From Guyparkeria halophila (GTDB lineage Bacteria > Pseudomonadota > Gammaproteobacteria > Halothiobacillales > Halothiobacillaceae), in contig NZ_CP140153.1 in NCBI RefSeq assembly GCF_034479635.1, forward strand, positions 565,501-629,500: a stretch of 64,000 nucleotides of DNA, read 5' to 3'. Of this stretch, positions 28,101 through 37,272 are shown in pieces. Below the pieces are notes generated by a model. The model was not told the DNA's origin and did not search any database. It saw only the letters and a program-made list of their open reading frames with translations. Every line of letters begins with the position of its first letter. Positions within the stretch are counted from its first letter, which is position 1. The position numbers and the translations under genes are program-made.

Positions 28101-29363
28101 GGCGGTGCGGGCGGCCCAGCGCAATGCGTCGCTTTCCCGCGTGCGGCGCCAGAGCAGGGTCAGGACCACCGCGATGATCGCGAGCAGGAAGAACGCCACC
28201 ACGGCCAGCAGCCACAGGGCTTGATGCAGTGGCGCGAGCACCGCGCTTCGTTGCTGGGTCGTCACGATCGCCCACTGCCGCCCGGGGAGCGGATGGATTG
28301 CACCGACGATGGCCGCGCCATCAAGCCCCGAGCCCTCGAGCGAGCGTGGCTGGGCGGCGGGCGTGAAGTCATCCGGCTCGACCGCGCTCCGGCTCCAGGG
28401 CAGGCTTGGCCAGGGCTCCTCGGCGGACATCCGGTCCATGTCGTCGAGGTAGAGAACGGTGTCGCCCACCGGGTAGGCCAGGTGCGTCGCCGCGTGGGCA
28501 TGCCTCGCGCCGGCCGGCATCGACGGCACATTGGCCCGCAACAGGACATGGGCAAGGATGTCGTCGCCCCGGGTGATCGGCACCAGCCAGTCGATATGGG
28601 CATGACGATCGGTGTACAGATCCGGGGGCAATTCGATCACGCCGCCATCGGCCGCGGCGCGGATGCCCATCATCAGGTCGTCCGGCCAGCGGGTCACGCC
28701 GCGGTTGACCAGGGGGATCGTTCCGCTTGCGTCGAGCAGGGCCACCCCTTCGTAGTCGTAGGCCTGGCGCAGCGCATCGAACTGGTCGATGACCCGCTGG
28801 CGGGCCGAGTTGGTCTCGTGGGAGGCTGTCTCCGGGCTCACCAGTGCTTGAGCCGCCTGGCGCAGGGAGTCGGACGACTGGATGACCGACGCATCGCTGG
28901 CCCGTTCATCCAGCCAGGCGTCAATGAAATCGGCGCGCAGTGCGGCGACATCCGCCATGCGTCCCTGCGCCGATTCAATGGCGGCGGGGGCCTGGTAAAG
29001 ATAGGTGCCGATGGTGATGCTGGCGACGACCAGCAGGTTGGCGACAAAGACGGTCAGTGGCCCGCGTCGTGACGTCGAGGCGGCCTGGGTATTGCCCTGG
29101 GTGTCGGCCCGGGTATCGGTCGTGGCGGTGTCCGGCGTCAGCCACCGCAGCAACAGGTACAGAATCAGCCCGGTAACGGCGACGAAGGACAGCCCCTTGA
29201 CCACGCCGGCGCGGGCGAGCTGCTCGGCGGGCACGAACAGGCCGAGCAGCCAGTCGGAGGTCAGGATCCACAGGCCGGCGTAGACGACGTACGAGAGGGC
29301 CAGCACCAGCGGCGAGAACGAGCGGCGTCCGGCAGTGGCAGGCTGATGATCTCGCGACGTCAT
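25155..29363 (-). CDS. very large multi-sensor PAS/GAF GGDEF-EAL protein
   Basis: A 1402-residue membrane protein. It has two N-terminal helices (about 17-73) and a third at about 103-125. A periplasmic sensor follows (about 130-390), then a helix (about 395-420), PAS (about 445-570), GAF (about 590-735), PAS (about 745-860), PAS (about 865-985), GGDEF (motif RLGGDEF near residue 1054) and EAL (about 1165-1400). The EAL signature reads EVLVRW near residue 1183; EVL variants are known in working phosphodiesterases. DDFGTGYSSL is intact. It probably tunes cyclic-di-GMP in response to several inputs. It lies in tandem behind the minus-strand cyclase. From the second PAS onward it is paralogous to the protein at 7544. 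Confidence 0.92.
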   Translation of the reverse strand: MTSRDHQPATAGRRSFSPLVLALSYVVYAGLWILTSDWLLGLFVPAEQLARAGVVKGLSFVAVTGLILYLLLRWLTPDTATTDTRADTQGNTQAASTSRRGPLTVFVANLLVVASITIGTYLYQAPAAIESAQGRMADVAALRADFIDAWLDERASDASVIQSSDSLRQAAQALVSPETASHETNSARQRVIDQFDALRQAYDYEGVALLDASGTIPLVNRGVTRWPDDLMMGIRAAADGGVIELPPDLYTDRHAHIDWLVPITRGDDILAHVLLRANVPSMPAGARHAHAATHLAYPVGDTVLYLDDMDRMSAEEPWPSLPWSRSAVEPDDFTPAAQPRSLEGSGLDGAAIVGAIHPLPGRQWAIVTTQQRSAVLAPLHQALWLLAVVAFFLLAIIAVVLTLLWRRTRESDALRWAARTAEQDRLLRVFYDMPFFGMAISSPADRRITDANTRLADMLGHPGGSLVGKSWDDLLGDARYDEERQATIDLIEGRVDHCTQEYAVNRPDGTTAHLRFDTRLTRSEDGQAERLVSIAEDVTREREAYRALEHQKDLYDLLSQTNQAITRCRTADELFETACRVAVEHGHLAFAWIGLIDAETGAVNPVARFGDEVGYVDNIEVSVHAHEPAGQGPVGRAIRANELVVVNHFQTSLATGVWHEQAIEAGVDAVAAFPITRDGKVIGAMALYASVNDFFDAAICNTVGELATDISFALDYFDRLEDLERAKEAVAASPAVLFRWLPEDGWPAAYVSDNIKRWGYTTAQWLEREIRFADIVHPDDLRSMNAEIDEYLTNGHQQYRQEYRLRMGDGDYRWFEDLTLVRRDTDGTILWFDGVVTDIHDRHEIEQHERLMAKVIENTREGVLITDRDQVIIEVNPAFTELTGFAAEDVIGKSPDLLASGQHDPSFYRDMWETLERDGHWQGEIWNRRKNGETFPEILSISTVTDREGNISHYVGLFVDISRQKENESKLDFLAHHDPLTGLPNRLLMMARLEQLIDVARREDGEIAVLMIDLDRFKDVNDSLGHAVGDQLLVKVSDRLRDRFDQADTIARLGGDEFAMAITGIDNTAAVGELADTVINALGEPWELAKGQQVRVLASVGISLYPHNAASPLGLVQQADTALYRAKDEGRGTFRFFSDEMTDAARDRVALELQLRQAIDNDELRLVFQPQTRLGDNGLHGAEVLVRWQHPVDGLISPDRFIPVAETTGLIWPLGEWVLREACRQGKTWLDAGHEFGRLAVNLSPHQLRHGEIDRLVERVLGETGFPAERLELELTESAIVRRESEARDLLNRLRAMGVHVALDDFGTGYSSLGQLREFAIDVLKIDKRFIDLIEEPSDRGQIARVIIDLGHTLGLKVLAEGVERGSQLEFLRQYHCDIYQGYLESQPLSEDQFAQRYLHHG

Positions 29364-29417
29364 GTCGTCCGGCGGTTCCTGGCGTCAAGCGTGACGGGTG
29401 GTCGGTTCTACCAATAA

Positions 29418-29437
29418 GGCGGCCTCTGCGGGCCGCC
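29418..29437 (-). terminator. hairpin between amidohydrolase and GGDEF-EAL gene
   Basis: A perfect 7-bp stem GGCGGCC / GGCCGCC encloses a 6-base loop. On the minus strand it is followed only by TTATTGG, so termination of the iron operon here would be weak. Confidence 0.4.
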
Positions 29438-29510
29438 TGAAGGGCTCACTCAAGAATGGGCCAACCGACTGGTTAAGTCCAGTGCACGCCGACGCCAATT
29501 CATCCCGGTC

Positions 29511-30369
29511 CTATGGCTCGGGATTGCCCAGCAGCAGTGGGTCGAGCAGCAGTTCGCGGGCGTTTTCACGTGCCAGACGGCGGGCGACCGAATCGGGCAG
29601 CTGATCCAGCCACTGGCGGATGGTGTCGGCGGCGTCGCCGAACCGCTGCCAGCGGGCGAGGCTGTAGGTATCCACGCCGACGACGAAGCGGTTGGGGTGA
29701 TCGACGAACAGGGCCCGCCACTCGGCCAACAGCTGACCGTCGTTATCCAGGAAGCGCTCGTCGCGCACCGAGGTGTCGATGAACAGGTGTTCGGGATGGC
29801 GCGCCAGGGCGGCGCGCAGGATGGTCGGGTCGGGTTGATCGCCCAGGTGTGCCCAGAGCACGTCGACCTGCGGGGCGATCTCGAAGATGCGGTCGATGAT
29901 GGCGAGATCGCCGTGGATCATCAGCACCAGCTCGCGCTCGGCGGCGATCTCCACCAGCCGCTTGAGCACGGGGCTGTCGCGGTCCTCACCGAAGATGTGC
30001 AGTTCGCCCAGGCCGCGATAGTCGCCCTGGTCCAGCCACGTTTCCACCCGCGCGGGCAGGTCGGGCCGGTGCATCCAGGTTTCCTTGTCCGCCTTGGCGC
30101 GATAGACGCCCAAAAACGGCACGATGCGATCGGGGGCAAGCTCGCCCAGCAGGCGGGCGTTCTCCGGCGGGCGGCTGGTGACCACGGCATGCTCGATGCC
30201 GTTGGCCTCGAGTGTCTCGAGGATGGCCTGGGGATCGATGACGGCGCGCTGTTCGGCATTGTAGTGCAGGTGGGCGTCGAACAGGGGCGTGGCCGCCTGG
30301 CCGGGGATCGCCCAGAGCAAGACCAGGCAGGCGATCAGGCCGTCTGACAGTGTGGCCGAACGTTTTGCA

Positions 30370-30392
<23 letters not shown>
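29511..30392 (-). CDS. secreted amidohydrolase-2 family protein in the iron operon
   Basis: A 293-residue TIM-barrel metal-dependent hydrolase of the amidohydrolase 2 type. The N-terminus has a signal-like hydrophobic stretch ending PGQAA (about residue 34). Then come the metal-site HxH in DAHLHYN, VLMIHGD and VLWAHLGD with further metal histidines, and the late Asp in VGVDTYS. The protein would act in the periplasm; the substrate is unknown. GGAGGAGG lies 9 bases before the ATG at 30392, and the gene overlaps the fbpC 3' end by 23 bases. It is thus the last gene of the iron(III) operon. Its use there is puzzling: opening or clearing an organic iron ligand is possible but is inference only. 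Confidence 0.8.
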
Positions 30393-31449
<1,057 letters not shown>

Positions 31450-31476
31450 GAGTGACTTCCCCGGGAAGCCGCCGGC

Positions 31477-33198
31477 TTATTCATCGATCGGGTCACGGCT
31501 GGAAATGCCTTCATGTCCTCTCGCGCGGGTAATCGAACGACTGACCAGGATCACCGGGATCAGGCCGGCGGCCACGATCGCCAGGGCCGGCAGCGCGGCG
31601 TCGCGCAGTCGCTCGTCGGAGGCCAGTTCGAATGCCCTGACCGCCAGCGTATTGAAGTCGAATGGCCGCAGCACCAGCGTGGCCGGCAGCTCCTTGAGCA
31701 CGTCGACGAACACCAGCAGCGCGGCGGTGAGAAGACTGCCACGAATCAGCGGGATATGCACCCGCCACAGCGTGCGCCCGGCAGTCGCGCCCATCGAGCG
31801 CGCCGCGTCGTCCATGCTCGGCCGGATGCGCCCCAGGCCCGCCTCGACCGTGTTGAGACTCACCGCGAGAAAGCGCACCAGGTAGGCGAACACCAACGCG
31901 GCGACCGTCCCCGACAGCAGCAGGCCGGTGGACATGCCGAACTGCTCGCGCATCCAGCTATCCAGCGTGTTGTCGAAGGCGGCGAACGGGATGATCACGC
32001 CCACGGCGATCACCGTGCCGGGCACGGCGTAGCCCATGCCGGCGATGCGGTTGATGGTGAACGTCAGCCGGCCCGGCATCAGCCGGTGGCCATAGGCGAG
32101 GAACAGCGCCAGTAGCAGGGCAAGGATCGCGGTCAGCCCGGCCAGGCCCACCGACCGGCTTACCAGTATCGCGAACTCGGCCAAATTGCGGGTGGGGGCC
32201 ACTTCCAGGCTCCAGGCCAGCAGCTGGGCCGAGGGCACCAGAAAGCCCAGCGCCAGCGGCAGGGCGCAGGCAAGAAACGCCAGCGCCGCCGTGCCCCGTC
32301 GCAACTGGAACGACGGTCGGGCCTGCCAGTTGCCGTGATGGTGATAGCGTGCCTGGCGCCGCGAGAGCCGCTCGATGATGATCACCGTGAAGATGAAGGT
32401 CAGCAGCAGGGCCGAGAGTTGCGCCGCGGCGATGGTGTCGTTGAGCCCGAACCAGGTGCGGAAGATGCCGGTGGTCAGCGTCGGGATGCCGAAGTACTGC
32501 ACCGTGCCGTAGTCGGCCAGCGTCTCCATGATCGCCAGCGACAGCCCGGCGACGATCGACGGCCGCGCCAGCGGCAGGGCGACGCGGCGGAACATCTGCC
32601 AGGGGTTCAGACCCAGCGAGCGGGCCACGTTCAATGCACTGGCCGACTGCTCGAGGAAGGCCGCCCGCGTGAGCATGTAGACGTAGGGGTAGAGCACCAG
32701 CGTGAGCATCACGATGGCGCCGCCCAGCGAGCGGATCTCCGGGAACGGGTAATCGCCCACCGACCAGCCGGTCAGCGCGCGCAGGCCCGATTGGACCGGC
32801 CCGGCCACGTCCAGCAGGCCGGTGTAGGTGTAGGCGATGATGTAGGCCGGCATCGCCAGTGGCAGCAGCAGTGCCCACTCGAAGATCCGCCGGCCGGGGA
32901 ATTCGCACACCGACAACAGCCAGGCCGTGCCGGTGCCGAGGATGAAGGTGCCGAACCCGACACCAATCGCCAGCAGGGCGGAATTGATGACGTAGTCGGC
33001 AAGCACCGTGTCGGCCAGGTGCGACCAGGTCGACTTGTCCGGCCAGAACACGGACGCGACGATCACCGCGAGCGGCACGGCCAGCAGCGCGGTGATCAGA
33101 ATCATGGCCCCCTTCCACGCAGACAAGCCGCCCGCCCCTTTCGGGACGGCCGGCTTGTCGATCAGGACGTGGGGCTGTGCGTCCTGGCTTACTGCCAT
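31477..33198 (-). CDS. fbpB: iron(III) ABC transporter permease (fused double permease)
   Basis: A 573-residue inner-membrane protein with about twelve helices. It consists of two fused BPD_transp_1 permease halves, as in FbpB and SfuB. Each half carries an EAA loop for docking the ATPase: ALNVARSLGLNPWQMFRRV near residue 190 and MDDAARSMGATAGRTLWRV near residue 455. Its ATG at 33198 overlaps the fbpA stop by 10 bases, so translation is probably coupled. The sequence fits ferric-iron permeases rather than thiamine or sulfate ones, supported by the FbpA-type receptor. Confidence 0.92.
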   Translation of the reverse strand: MAVSQDAQPHVLIDKPAVPKGAGGLSAWKGAMILITALLAVPLAVIVASVFWPDKSTWSHLADTVLADYVINSALLAIGVGFGTFILGTGTAWLLSVCEFPGRRIFEWALLLPLAMPAYIIAYTYTGLLDVAGPVQSGLRALTGWSVGDYPFPEIRSLGGAIVMLTLVLYPYVYMLTRAAFLEQSASALNVARSLGLNPWQMFRRVALPLARPSIVAGLSLAIMETLADYGTVQYFGIPTLTTGIFRTWFGLNDTIAAAQLSALLLTFIFTVIIIERLSRRQARYHHHGNWQARPSFQLRRGTAALAFLACALPLALGFLVPSAQLLAWSLEVAPTRNLAEFAILVSRSVGLAGLTAILALLLALFLAYGHRLMPGRLTFTINRIAGMGYAVPGTVIAVGVIIPFAAFDNTLDSWMREQFGMSTGLLLSGTVAALVFAYLVRFLAVSLNTVEAGLGRIRPSMDDAARSMGATAGRTLWRVHIPLIRGSLLTAALLVFVDVLKELPATLVLRPFDFNTLAVRAFELASDERLRDAALPALAIVAAGLIPVILVSRSITRARGHEGISSRDPIDE

Positions 33199-34250
33199 CC
33201 GGCCCGGTCCATGAGCTTCACGGCGGCCGGGTTGAGTTCACCCAGTTTCGACAGGTTGAGATCGTCGGCCTTGAACTCGCCCCACTGGGCCAGCGTTTCG
33301 GCCGCCGGCACGCCGGGGCGGACCGGGAACTCGTTGTTCACCTGGGCGTACCACTCCTGCGAGGACTCGGTGGTCAGGAACTCGAGCAGCTGGGTGACGG
33401 CCTCGGTCTTGTCGCTTGCCGCGACCATGCCGGCACCGGAGACGTTGACGTGCGCGCCGCGGTCGTCCTGGTTCGGCCAGACCAGCCGCACGGCATCGGC
33501 CGCCTCGCGGTCGGTGTCGCTGCCGTTCTGCATCGCACCGTAGTAGTAGGTGTTCGCCACGGCGATGTCGCACTCGCCGGCGGCTACGGCACGGATCTGG
33601 TCACGATCGCCGCCCTGCGGCTTGCGCGCCATGTTCTCGACCAGGCCCGTGGCCCATTTCTCGGTCCATTGTTCGCCGTGCTCGGCGATCAGGGAGGCGA
33701 CCAGCGACTGGTTGTAGACGTTGTCCGAGGAACGGATGCAGATCCGGCCCTTGAACTTCGGGTCGGCGAGATCGGCGTAGCTGGTGATCGCGCCGTCCTC
33801 GACACGCTCGTTGTGCGTGAAGATCACGCGGGCACGCTGCGACAGGCCGAACCACTGGTTGTCGACATCACGCAGGTTGGCCGGGATGCGATCGCTCAGC
33901 GTCGCCGAGTCGATCGCCTGGAACACGCCCGATTCCTTGGCGCGCTGCAGGTTGCCGGCATCGACGGTGATCAGCAGGTCGGCCGGGGTGTTGCGGCCTT
34001 CGCTTTCCAGCCGGGAGAGCAGGGCGCCGGCCTTGGCGGTCAGCAACTGGACCTCGATGCCCGTCTCGTCGGTGAAACGATCCAGCAGCGGGGCGATCAG
34101 GTCTTCCTTGCGGGCGGAGTAGACGTTGATCGTGGTGGTGGCCTGCTCGGCGCCGGTGTCGGCAGCCTGGTCGCCATTGTCGCTGCACCCGGCGAGGGTG
34201 AGGCCCGAGGCGGTGAGCGCCAAGGCGGCAAATCGAATGAACCGGGACAT
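33189..34250 (-). CDS. fbpA: iron(III) ABC transporter substrate-binding lipoprotein
   Basis: A 353-residue periplasmic ferric-binding protein. The N-terminus has a lipoprotein signal with lipobox LAGC (Cys near residue 22). Next comes INVYSARKEDLIAPLLDRF, the usual FbpA opening. The iron-coordinating adjacent tyrosines are in NTYYYGAM near residue 226. It delivers Fe3+ to FbpB and FbpC, encoded directly after it. A Fur-like box lies about 100 bases upstream, so iron repression is likely. The mature part is full length. Confidence 0.93.
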   Translation of the reverse strand: MSRFIRFAALALTASGLTLAGCSDNGDQAADTGAEQATTTINVYSARKEDLIAPLLDRFTDETGIEVQLLTAKAGALLSRLESEGRNTPADLLITVDAGNLQRAKESGVFQAIDSATLSDRIPANLRDVDNQWFGLSQRARVIFTHNERVEDGAITSYADLADPKFKGRICIRSSDNVYNQSLVASLIAEHGEQWTEKWATGLVENMARKPQGGDRDQIRAVAAGECDIAVANTYYYGAMQNGSDTDREAADAVRLVWPNQDDRGAHVNVSGAGMVAASDKTEAVTQLLEFLTTESSQEWYAQVNNEFPVRPGVPAAETLAQWGEFKADDLNLSKLGELNPAAVKLMDRAGWQ

Positions 34251-34346
34251 GCTTGAAACCTCGTGGTGGATCGTTGGGATTTTTCTGACGAAAACGGCTT
34301 GATCACGTGATAGCGGGAGCCAAGATAGCCGAGCCGAAAACGACTG

Positions 34347-34365
34347 TCAAATGCGAATCATTCCT
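34347..34365 (-). promoter_or_regulatory. Fur-like box upstream of fbpA
   Basis: The core AATGCGAATCATT (34350-34362) is an inverted repeat AATG-N5-CATT, matching the central hexamer pairs of the Fur consensus. It lies 100 bases before the fbpA start in AT-rich sequence, where a promoter is expected. A related core, TAATGATTCGCAA, precedes tonB. Confidence 0.6.
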
Positions 34366-34466
34366 AGTCCAGCTTCGATTGATATCCGAGTTTGCCGCTT
34401 GGCCTTAGCTGCGCGAGTGCCCGGCTCGACGGCACGGCTTGACGGCGCGGCTGGCGGCGAGCCGGC

Positions 34467-35408
34467 TCAGCGGGTTGCCGGCCCCTTGTCCGCGATCGGC
34501 AGGTGGTGATCCCAGTAGGGCTCGCCGGCGAAGCGCTGGGCGAGAAAGTCGATGAACGCGCGCACCCGCGCCGAGAGGTGGCGGGTCTGCGGATAGACCG
34601 CGTAGGCGCCGATCTCCGGCCAGGGCACGTCGGTGAGGATGGGCACCAGCCGGCCCTCGCCGATCTCGCGGTGCAGCAGGAAGGTCGGTTCGATCACGAT
34701 GCCCGCGCCGCCGATGGCCGCCTCGCGCAAGAAATCGCCGTTGTTGACCCGCAGCCGGCGCCGACCGTGCACGGCCTGCCAGCGTCCCTGGGTGTCGGTG
34801 TAGCCCCAGACGCGCGTCTCGGGAACATTGCTGTAGATCAGGCAGTCGTGATCGGCGAGATCCGCCGGGTGGTGCGGGGTGCCGTGGCGGGCGAGGTAGT
34901 CCGGGCTGGCGGCGGCGAGGTTGCGGATCGGCGCGAGCTTGCGCGCCATCAGGGTGGAGTCCGGCAGGCTGGCCAGTCGAATCCCGAGGTCGTAACCGTC
35001 GGCGACCAGGTCGACCTCGTTGTCGTCGAGATTGAGATCGAAGCTCACTCCGGGGTGGGCATTCATGAACGCGGTGATCGCCGGCTGCAGGTGCGTCAGG
35101 CCGAACGAGAGCGGTGCCGCGATCCGCAGCACGCCGGAAAGCTCGCCATGCTCGCGGGTGACCGCCTCCTCCGCCTGGTCCAGATCGGCGAGCAGGCGCG
35201 CGGCACGGTGGTAGTACGCCTCGCCCGACGGGGTGAGCGCGAGGTGGCGGGTGGTGCGATGTACCAGCTCCACGCCCAGATGGTTCTCCAGCTCCCGCAG
35301 GCGCCGGCTCACGGCGGACTTGGCAATGCCGAGGCGCTCGGCCGCGCCGCTGATCGAGCCGACATCCGCCACGCAGGTGAAAGTGGCCATGGCGGTGAAG
35401 CGATCCAT
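34467..35408 (-). CDS. LysR-family transcriptional regulator
   Basis: A 313-residue regulator. The N-terminal winged helix (residues 1-60, with GSISGAAERLGIAKSAVSRRLRELE) is followed by the linker helix and a two-lobed effector domain (about 90-300). It belongs to the large group often found beside single target genes. It diverges from the cytochrome b561-yceI pair with 119 bases between, so it most likely controls that pair. The effector is unknown. ATG at 35408 begins the usual MDRFTAMATF. Confidence 0.92.
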   Translation of the reverse strand: MDRFTAMATFTCVADVGSISGAAERLGIAKSAVSRRLRELENHLGVELVHRTTRHLALTPSGEAYYHRAARLLADLDQAEEAVTREHGELSGVLRIAAPLSFGLTHLQPAITAFMNAHPGVSFDLNLDDNEVDLVADGYDLGIRLASLPDSTLMARKLAPIRNLAAASPDYLARHGTPHHPADLADHDCLIYSNVPETRVWGYTDTQGRWQAVHGRRRLRVNNGDFLREAAIGGAGIVIEPTFLLHREIGEGRLVPILTDVPWPEIGAYAVYPQTRHLSARVRAFIDFLAQRFAGEPYWDHHLPIADKGPATR

Positions 35409-35527
35409 ATTGTTCTCTTTTCGGCAACAGTGTTTTCAGAGATTAGTGATTTAAAAACCACCGCGCAACGACCATGCTCTCGCCGTGATCGGACGGCAAT
35501 CGCCAATGATCGGAACAGGGAGCAGGC

Positions 35528-36082
35528 ATGCAGTGGCGTAACACGCAATCGGGATACGGCTGGACGGCCATCGGCTTTCACTGGCTGGTGGCCGTTGCCG
35601 TGGTGGGGCTGTTTGCCCTGGGCTGGTGGATGGTCGAGCTGACCTACTACGACCCGTGGTACCGCCAGGCCCCGGCCATCCACAAGGCCGTCGGCGTGCT
35701 GCTGTTTCTGGTGCTGACCGCGCGTCTGCTCTGGCGGTGGCTCAACCCGTCCCCCCGCCCACTCGGCCGACCGTGGGAGCGGCGGCTGGCCCGCCTGGTG
35801 CATGGCCTGTTCTACCTGCTGTTGTTCGCCCTGATGACCGCCGGCTACCTGATCTCCACCGCCGACGGCAGTGCGATCGACGTGTTCGGGCTGTTCTCGG
35901 TACCCGCCACCATCAGCGACCTGCCGGAACAGGAAGACATCGCCGGCGATGTTCACCGCTGGCTGGCCTGGACGGTGATGGGACTGGTCGCGCTGCACAC
36001 GCTGGCGGCCTTCAAACACCACCTGATCGACCGGGATGACACCCTGCGCCGGATGCTCCGGCCCGGGGCGTCCCGGCGCTGA
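35528..36082 (+). CDS. cytochrome b561
   Basis: A 184-residue inner-membrane protein with four helices. Its haem-binding histidines are visible in AIGFHWLVAV (near 18), APAIHKAVGV (near 53), ARLVHGLFY (near 93) and GDVHRWLAWTVMGLVALHTLAA (near 142 and 158). Such proteins move electrons between quinol and periplasmic acceptors. yceI follows 33 bases later, the same pairing as yceJ-yceI in E. coli. It is divergent from the LysR gene. Confidence 0.93.
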   Translation: MQWRNTQSGYGWTAIGFHWLVAVAVVGLFALGWWMVELTYYDPWYRQAPAIHKAVGVLLFLVLTARLLWRWLNPSPRPLGRPWERRLARLVHGLFYLLLFALMTAGYLISTADGSAIDVFGLFSVPATISDLPEQEDIAGDVHRWLAWTVMGLVALHTLAAFKHHLIDRDDTLRRMLRPGASRR

Positions 36083-36115
36083 ATTCGACTGACCCCCATA
36101 GGAAGGAGACCACCC

Positions 36116-36703
36116 ATGATCAAGCGCACCCTGACTACCGCGGCACTCGCCGCCGCCATCGCCACCCCGGTTGCCCTGCCGACCACCGCGCAGGCCGCCG
36201 AGTACGTCATCGACACCGAGGGCCAGCACGCCTTTATCGAATGGCGCATCCAGCACCTTGGCTACTCCTGGCTGTACGGCCGTTTCAACGATTTCGAGGG
36301 CAGCTTCGAGTACGAGGACGGCGCGATTGAAGATGCCAGCGTCGACGTCACCATCGACATGGCCAGCCTGGATTCGAACCACGCCGAGCGCGACAAGCAT
36401 CTGCGCGAGAAGGACTTCTTCTACGTGAAGGAATACCCCGAAGCCACCTTCAAGAGCACCGGCATCGAATCGACCGAGGACGGGTTCGTCATCACCGGCG
36501 ATCTCACCATGCGCGGCGTCACCAAGGAGATCGAGATCGAGGCGGAGAAGATCGGCGAGGGCGAGGACCCCTGGGGCGGCTACCGTGCCGGTTTCCTCGG
36601 CACCACGACGCTCACGCTCAAGGACTTCGGTATCGACTACGACCTGGGGCCGGCGGCGACCACAGCCGAGGTGACGTTGTCGGTGGAGGGCGTTCGCCAA
36701 TAA
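36116..36703 (+). CDS. yceI: YceI-family periplasmic lipid-binding protein
   Basis: A 195-residue secreted lipocalin-like protein. The signal peptide covers residues 1-27 (ending AQAA). The YceI features are AFIEWRIQHLGYSWLYGRF near residue 40, then DVTIDMASLDSNHAERDKHLREKDFF near 80, and GDLTMRGVTKEI near 130. Family members bind polyisoprenoids such as ubiquinone precursors. AGGAGA lies well placed before the ATG. It forms a two-gene operon with cytochrome b561 and ends at a good terminator. Confidence 0.93.
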   Translation: MIKRTLTTAALAAAIATPVALPTTAQAAEYVIDTEGQHAFIEWRIQHLGYSWLYGRFNDFEGSFEYEDGAIEDASVDVTIDMASLDSNHAERDKHLREKDFFYVKEYPEATFKSTGIESTEDGFVITGDLTMRGVTKEIEIEAEKIGEGEDPWGGYRAGFLGTTTLTLKDFGIDYDLGPAATTAEVTLSVEGVRQ

Positions 36704-36744
36704 ATCAACGCTCGCCCCCTGCGATCGAAGAATCACCCGGCACG

Positions 36745-36776
36745 CGCCCCGGCACATACTGTCGGGGCGTTTCTTT
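36745..36776 (+). terminator. terminator after yceI
   Basis: CGCCCCG pairs with CGGGGCG, with partial pairing in the 11-base loop. TTTCTTT follows 40 bases after the yceI stop. Confidence 0.75.
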
Positions 36777-37080
36777 ACTCAGCCTGAATAATGACCATCC
36801 TTTCTCCCTGCGCTGCCTTCCCCTCTGCTTCCCAACTCGATAGGCTGGCCATCAGGCATTGCACGCCCACACGGGCCCTGATTGCAGAGGGAAGGACGCT
36901 CGATGTCACGGAAGGCCACCTTGAAAACGCGCCATGAATCCCACATCGGCTGGCCCACTTGCGGCGAGCAGTCGGTTCAGGATGCCCGCAAGAACCCCTG
37001 CCATGGGGCACCCCTGTCGCCCGCACGCTCTCCTTGCACGTCACTGATTTGCAAGGATGCCTGCGCGATATGGAGATGCC
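36777..37080. other. intergenic stretch with no recognised gene
   Basis: About 300 bases between the yceI terminator and the palindromes. Open frames crossing it have no ribosome-binding site and poor composition, and I see no RNA gene or repeat. It may be the old chromosomal boundary of the accessory region. Confidence 0.5.
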
Positions 37081-37133
37081 TTATGCGGCGCATGCGCCGC
37101 ATAAGGCGTTACGCGGCGGATCTGCCGCATAAC
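37081..37133. repeat. two adjacent GC-rich palindromes (TTATGCGGC / GCCGCATAA)
   Basis: Bases 37081-37104 form a perfect 24-base palindrome. Bases 37108-37133 form a second stem (GTTACGCGGC with GCCGCATAAC, one mismatch). The same GTTATGCGGC word returns at 37216. The ends GTTAYGC and GCATAAC look like integron core sites, so the structures may be remains of very short attC-like sites. A role as protein-binding or terminator palindromes is also possible. Confidence 0.6.
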
Positions 37134-37222
37134 ACCCTTCCACAACTTCCAGGCACTCGTCGCAAGACATTGATCCCTCAGGGAACCCTCGCTGTGCCAG
37201 GATCAAGGCCGGGATGTTATGC
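37127..37222 (+). other. candidate integron attC site before the first cassette
   Basis: GCATAAC (37127-37133) and GTTATGC (37216-37222) are exact complements in the spacing (96 bases) of an attC R''/R' pair. The next inner bases (CACCCTTCC and GGCCGGGATG) pair only partly. A second GTTATGC lies at 37246-37252, right before the cassette gene. This is plausible but weaker than the site at 38107. Confidence 0.4.
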
Positions 37223-37272
37223 GGCGTTTCGGCCGTCCAATTATAGTTATGCATCAAACAAGGAGTATTAAT

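Noticed and set aside
25614-29072. An 1152-codon plus-strand open frame, and similar long antisense frames at 56276-58804 and 19411-21003
   Set aside because: They mirror the EAL, rpoD and chemoreceptor genes codon by codon. Their translations are low in complexity and match no family.
36882-37271. A 129-codon frame before the first cassette
   Set aside because: It passes through two palindromes, lacks a ribosome-binding site and has no protein-like composition.
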